The notes beneath the pieces are model-generated. The model was not told where the DNA came from. It did no database searches and worked only from the letters and a program-made list of their open reading frames with translations. From JADHTT01 sp964633845 (lineage in GTDB: Bacteria; Campylobacterota; Campylobacteria; Campylobacterales; Arcobacteraceae): 9,446 nt of DNA. Both the position numbers and the translations under genes were made by a program. Shown piece after piece: positions 6,911 through 9,446 of the stretch. The stretch is from assembly GCA_964633845.1 (NCBI GenBank), contig CAZWLA010000049.1:1-9446 (forward strand), written 5' to 3'. Position 1 is the first letter of the stretch. Each line of letters opens with the position of its first letter.

Positions 6911-7263
6911 TTTATAAAAGAAAAGCTATAGTTTTATTTGAACTTATTATATCTATTTTTATACTTAGTGTCATATCCATTTATTCACTAAAATTTACAA
7001 ATACTATATATCATCAAAATATAAAAAATTTAACTCTAAACTTTTTAAAACTAGATCTTGAATCTACACAACTATATATTGAAGAAAATGGTATAAATAA
7101 TATTATATTTAATCAAGACAATAATAAGATATATGTAAATAACAACTTATTGTTAGATAATGTAACAAGCTACAGTTTAAGTACTATAGACAATTTAAAT
7201 AAAATTGATATATGTTATAAACTAAAGTATGAAACATGCCAGAAATGGATATTTTATAGATGA
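6907..7263 (+). CDS. Prepilin-like protein (pseudopilin), second of the cassette
   Basis: A 118-residue protein starting at TTG within a TTGA overlap with the previous stop. The leader MIYKRKA is followed by IVLFE and a hydrophobic helix (about 8-28): cleavage after Ala7 would put Glu12 at mature position 5. Ile-Val replaces the usual Phe-Thr at +1/+2, so the motif is degenerate. The remaining region is Asn-rich, with short beta-like stretches and an end resembling small Campylobacterota minor pilins: two cysteines, C103 and C111, could form a loop disulfide before the terminal QKWIFYR. Two 60-base lines of this gene counted by hand are 15-18% G+C, against about 40% in ruvB lines. Probably a minor pseudopilin (GspJ-like by order) for DNA uptake or secretion; the system is inferred. 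Confidence 0.72.
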   Translation: MIYKRKAIVLFELIISIFILSVISIYSLKFTNTIYHQNIKNLTLNFLKLDLESTQLYIEENGINNIIFNQDNNKIYVNNNLLLDNVTSYSLSTIDNLNKIDICYKLKYETCQKWIFYR

Positions 7264-7604
7264 TACAACCTTCACATCACAAAAAATCTTTTGCTATTCT
7301 CATAGCAGTATTGCTTATATTTATATTCTCATCAATTACTTTATCTATTGTAGAAACAAAAATAATGACTCAAAATATAGATAGCTACAAATATTTTCAT
7401 ATACAGTCAAAACTACACTTAGAATATATTGAAAACTATATTCTAAAATACAATCAGATTCCCAATAGCTCTATTTGGGATAATAACAACGAAAATTACA
7501 ATATAGATATAATTGCATCAGATGATAGAAAAATATTTGATATTTTTGTTTCACCAAAAGAGGATATTGAAGTTAGAGTACATAAAAAAGTTATAATTGA
7601 TTAG
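7260..7604 (+). CDS. Pseudopilin-like protein lacking Glu5 (GspK/PilX-like), third of the cassette
   Basis: A 114-residue protein joined to the previous gene by an ATGA overlap. The leader MIQPSHHKKS is followed by FAILI and a hydrophobic helix (about 11-31). If cleaved after Ser10, mature position 5 is Ile15 instead of Glu. Among type II secretion pseudopilins GspK characteristically lacks Glu5 and sits at the fibre tip, so this is a candidate tip protein, though far smaller than typical GspK (about 300 aa). The helix runs into SIVETKIMTQNIDSYKYFH, which resembles the helix continuation seen in PilX/GspK proteins. No cysteines. It could also be a plain single-pass membrane protein; the cassette context is the main argument. 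Its 3' end overlaps pdxA by 14 bases in opposite orientation. Confidence 0.62.
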   Translation: MIQPSHHKKSFAILIAVLLIFIFSSITLSIVETKIMTQNIDSYKYFHIQSKLHLEYIENYILKYNQIPNSSIWDNNNENYNIDIIASDDRKIFDIFVSPKEDIEVRVHKKVIID

Positions 7605-8520
7605 CTATATATTTTATAGCATTAATATAACTCTTTGCAGAAATGTGATTATCTTTTTTATAAGCAATATCAAATGCTGTACCATGATCTACTGATGTTC
7701 TTAAAATTGGTAAATTTAAAGATACATTAATAGACTTATCAAAGTAAAGAGCTTTTAGAGGTGCCAAACCTTGATCATGATACAAAGCTACAAAATATGT
7801 ATAGTTTTTTCTAAAATTTGGTGTAAATGCAATGTCAGGAACTATAGGGCCTTCAAATATATTAAAACCTATTTTATAATTAATATTTTTAATAGCATCT
7901 TGTATAATATTTTCTTCATCGCCAAGTACGCCATTATCACCTGCATGAGGATTTAAACCAAGTACTGCAATTTTTTGTTTTTTTAATTTTAATGATCGAT
8001 ACAAATCATATAAAAATATTTCAAATCTATTTAAAGTTAGACTATTTGCCACATCCTTTAAAGGAATATGTTCTGTATATAGTGCTACATACATATCTTT
8101 GCATCCTAGCATCATAATTGCATCTTTAGCAAATATATCTCTTAGCATATCAGTGTGCCCAACATAGTTAATACCTGCTTTACTCCAAGCCTCTTTATTT
8201 ATGGGCATTGTGCAAATAGCATCAACTACACCATCTTTTGCTAAAGTAATTGCATCTAAAAATGAGTCATATGAAAACTTACCCGATTTTTTTGATATAA
8301 ATCCAGGTTTTATTTTCACTTTACCTTTTGTGCCAGTTATTTTAAAATCTTTTGGTATTTTAGTCTTAAGTAACTTTGATGCTTGCCTTAGAAGATCATC
8401 ATTAATACAATATATAGGGTCAACATATTTTATAATATTTTTATGATTACAAAGTGCTAGTTGTATACCTACACCATTTATATCACCTATAGAGATAGCT
8501 ACTTTTAGCTTTTTATCCAT
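7591..8520 (-). CDS. pdxA: 4-hydroxythreonine-4-phosphate dehydrogenase PdxA
   Basis: Metal-dependent NAD(P) enzyme that oxidises 4-phosphohydroxy-L-threonine to 3-amino-2-oxopropyl phosphate, the substrate that PdxJ condenses with deoxyxylulose 5-phosphate. At 309 residues it is slightly shorter than E. coli PdxA (329). Visible motifs are the N-terminal GDINGVG (12-18), GHTDML with H122/T123 for phosphate and substrate binding, and metal ligands H151 (TEHIPL), H192 (NPHAGD) and H248 (YHDQGLAPLK); LRTSVDHGTAFDIA (273-286) is the family signature near the C-terminus. The ATG at 8520 lies 5 bases after the pdxJ stop, with only a weak GAAGAA Shine-Dalgarno, so it is probably coupled to pdxJ. The gene's end overlaps the third pseudopilin tail to tail. 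Confidence 0.96.
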   Translation of the reverse strand: MDKKLKVAISIGDINGVGIQLALCNHKNIIKYVDPIYCINDDLLRQASKLLKTKIPKDFKITGTKGKVKIKPGFISKKSGKFSYDSFLDAITLAKDGVVDAICTMPINKEAWSKAGINYVGHTDMLRDIFAKDAIMMLGCKDMYVALYTEHIPLKDVANSLTLNRFEIFLYDLYRSLKLKKQKIAVLGLNPHAGDNGVLGDEENIIQDAIKNINYKIGFNIFEGPIVPDIAFTPNFRKNYTYFVALYHDQGLAPLKALYFDKSINVSLNLPILRTSVDHGTAFDIAYKKDNHISAKSYINAIKYIANQL

Positions 8521-8525
8521 TATAC

Positions 8526-9308
8526 TTATTCTTCAATTACTTTTTTCATATCAACTATAGCTGTTTGCAATCCTGTAAATACAGATCTAGCAACAATACT
8601 TTGACCAATATTTAATTCAATAATATTATCTATATCACACATGTATTTTACATTTTGATAATTTAAGCCATGTCCGGCAGCCACTTTTAAATATAATTTA
8701 GAAGCTTGCTCTGAGGAACTTTTTATCTCTTCTATACTCTTATCAAGCATACTTGATAGTTCAGCTCTTGGTAATTCTAACTCTTTTATACTATGATGAG
8801 TTTTCTCTAATCCACTATTTAACATTGCATATATATTTGCAAACTTCCCTGTATGAAGTTCAATCCATTCTACATTTAACTTAGAACTTAATTCAATCAT
8901 TTCAGAACAAGGATCTATGAATAAAGATACATCTATTTCATTTGCATGTAATTTTGAGATAGCTTTTTTTATTTGTTCAAAATTACCTTCTAAGTCTAGA
9001 CCACCTTCAGTTGTTACTTCTGCTCTATTTTCTGGTACTAATGTAACTCTATGTGGTTTTAAATCACATACTATATCAATAATTTCATCATTTATACTAC
9101 ACTCCAAATTTACAGGTAATACAGATAAATTTATTATATTTTTAGCATCAGCATCAACTATATGTCTTCTATCTTCCCTTAAGTGAATAGTAATTTGATC
9201 AGCACCTGCCCTTTTACAAATTCCTAGTGCATCTAGCGGATTTGGATCATTAATCTGCCTTGCTTCTCTTAATACTGCGATATGGTCAATATTTACACCT
9301 AATAACAT
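8526..9308 (-). CDS. pdxJ: Pyridoxine 5'-phosphate synthase PdxJ
   Basis: Closes the pyridine ring of vitamin B6 from the PdxA product and 1-deoxy-D-xylulose 5-phosphate; a cytoplasmic TIM-barrel octamer in characterised members. Motifs in order: VNIDHIAVLR (5-14), HLREDRRHI (42-50, with H42 matching the catalytic His), NLE with E69 matching the catalytic Glu, PENRAEVTTEGGLD (92-105), AAGHGLNY with H213, and ELNIGQSIVARS near the end. The 260 residues exceed E. coli PdxJ (243), mostly through an extra helical stretch around 162-190. The ATG at 9308 is preceded by AAAAAGG 6 bases away. First gene of a pdxJ-pdxA pair covering consecutive steps of the deoxyxylulose-5-phosphate-dependent B6 pathway. 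Confidence 0.97.
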   Translation of the reverse strand: MLLGVNIDHIAVLREARQINDPNPLDALGICKRAGADQITIHLREDRRHIVDADAKNIINLSVLPVNLECSINDEIIDIVCDLKPHRVTLVPENRAEVTTEGGLDLEGNFEQIKKAISKLHANEIDVSLFIDPCSEMIELSSKLNVEWIELHTGKFANIYAMLNSGLEKTHHSIKELELPRAELSSMLDKSIEEIKSSSEQASKLYLKVAAGHGLNYQNVKYMCDIDNIIELNIGQSIVARSVFTGLQTAIVDMKKVIEE

Positions 9309-9334
9309 CTATAGCCTTTTTGTTAATATACTTG

Positions 9335-9340
9335 ATTATA
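9335..9340 (-). promoter_or_regulatory. Candidate -10 box for pdxJ-pdxA
   Basis: A perfect TATAAT on the minus strand, 26 bases upstream of the pdxJ ATG and immediately after the stop codon of the upstream partial gene. A start about 6-8 bases downstream would give a leader of about 20 bases containing AAAAAGG. No clear -35; chance occurrence is possible. Confidence 0.4.
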
Positions 9341-9446
9341 CTAAATATACTCTAAAGAAATATCACCATTATTATAAAATACTTGAATATTATATCTTTT
9401 ATGATTAGATGAACATAGATTATCTAGTTTAATTCCATTACCATAA
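9341..9446 (-). CDS. C-terminal end of an unidentified gene, truncated by the window edge
   Basis: On the minus strand one frame is open from the right edge (first complete codon at 9445) to a TAG at 9341-9343, giving 34 residues that end NIQVFYNNGDISLEYI. The stretch is polar with a beta-like ending and one cysteine; I do not recognise the family. It lies 32 bases upstream of pdxJ on the same strand, which fits the compact layout. Because it is so short, the coding call rests on the open frame, orientation and spacing, and could be wrong. Confidence 0.45.
   Translation of the reverse strand, partial: YGNGIKLDNLCSSNHKRYNIQVFYNNGDISLEYI

Noticed and set aside
7604..7620. Inverted repeat GCTATA-TATTT-TATAGC just after the third pseudopilin stop
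   Set aside because: The stem is only 6 pairs with two G-C pairs, is not followed by a T-run on the plus strand, and lies inside pdxA coding sequence; too weak to call a terminator.
8917..9186. Plus-strand open frame opposite pdxJ
   Set aside because: Antisense to conserved PdxJ motifs; low-complexity Ser/Ile/Phe composition typical of a shadow frame.

Overview
The window is a compact, AT-rich chromosomal segment of ordinary bacterial housekeeping genes. The protein sequences most resemble Campylobacterota (Epsilonproteobacteria), for example the Sulfurimonas/Arcobacter side of the order Campylobacterales. The main reasons are the N-terminus of RuvB, the N-terminus of Lon (MELANYDQFP, followed by a 'FLYPFM' stretch), the adjacent pdxJ-pdxA pair, and bamD next to lon beside short pseudopilin genes, as I recall from Campylobacter jejuni. 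The genus is inference; no rRNA or other marker is present.

Layout. (1) Positions 1-3040, plus strand: panB (5' truncated), ruvB, an AI-2E/PerM-family membrane protein and a minimal two-helix PepSY-TM protein. The first three overlap by single bases and the fourth follows after 24 bases behind a strong Shine-Dalgarno, so this looks like one operon. (2) Positions 3033-6625, minus strand, read right to left: bamD, lon and a rhomboid protease, overlapping or 3 bases apart, an envelope and protein quality-control operon. (3) Positions 6701-7604, plus strand: three very small prepilin-like genes joined by 4-base stop/start overlaps, probably a pseudopilin cassette for DNA uptake (CtsT-like) or secretion. 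(4) Positions 7591-9308, minus strand: pdxJ then pdxA, which together make the pyridoxine 5'-phosphate ring. The last ~100 bases hold the 3' end of another minus-strand gene.

The only real intergenic space is the 75-base divergent region between bamD and the pseudopilins, which carries two back-to-back TATAAT boxes. Both convergent junctions (3033-3040 and 7591-7604) are overlapping coding ends with no room for a dedicated terminator. There are no tRNA or rRNA genes, CRISPR arrays, insertion sequences or phage genes.

The least-described part is the three-gene pseudopilin cassette. Its order and residue pattern (the last member lacks Glu at mature position 5) resemble a miniature GspI-GspJ-GspK tip complex.
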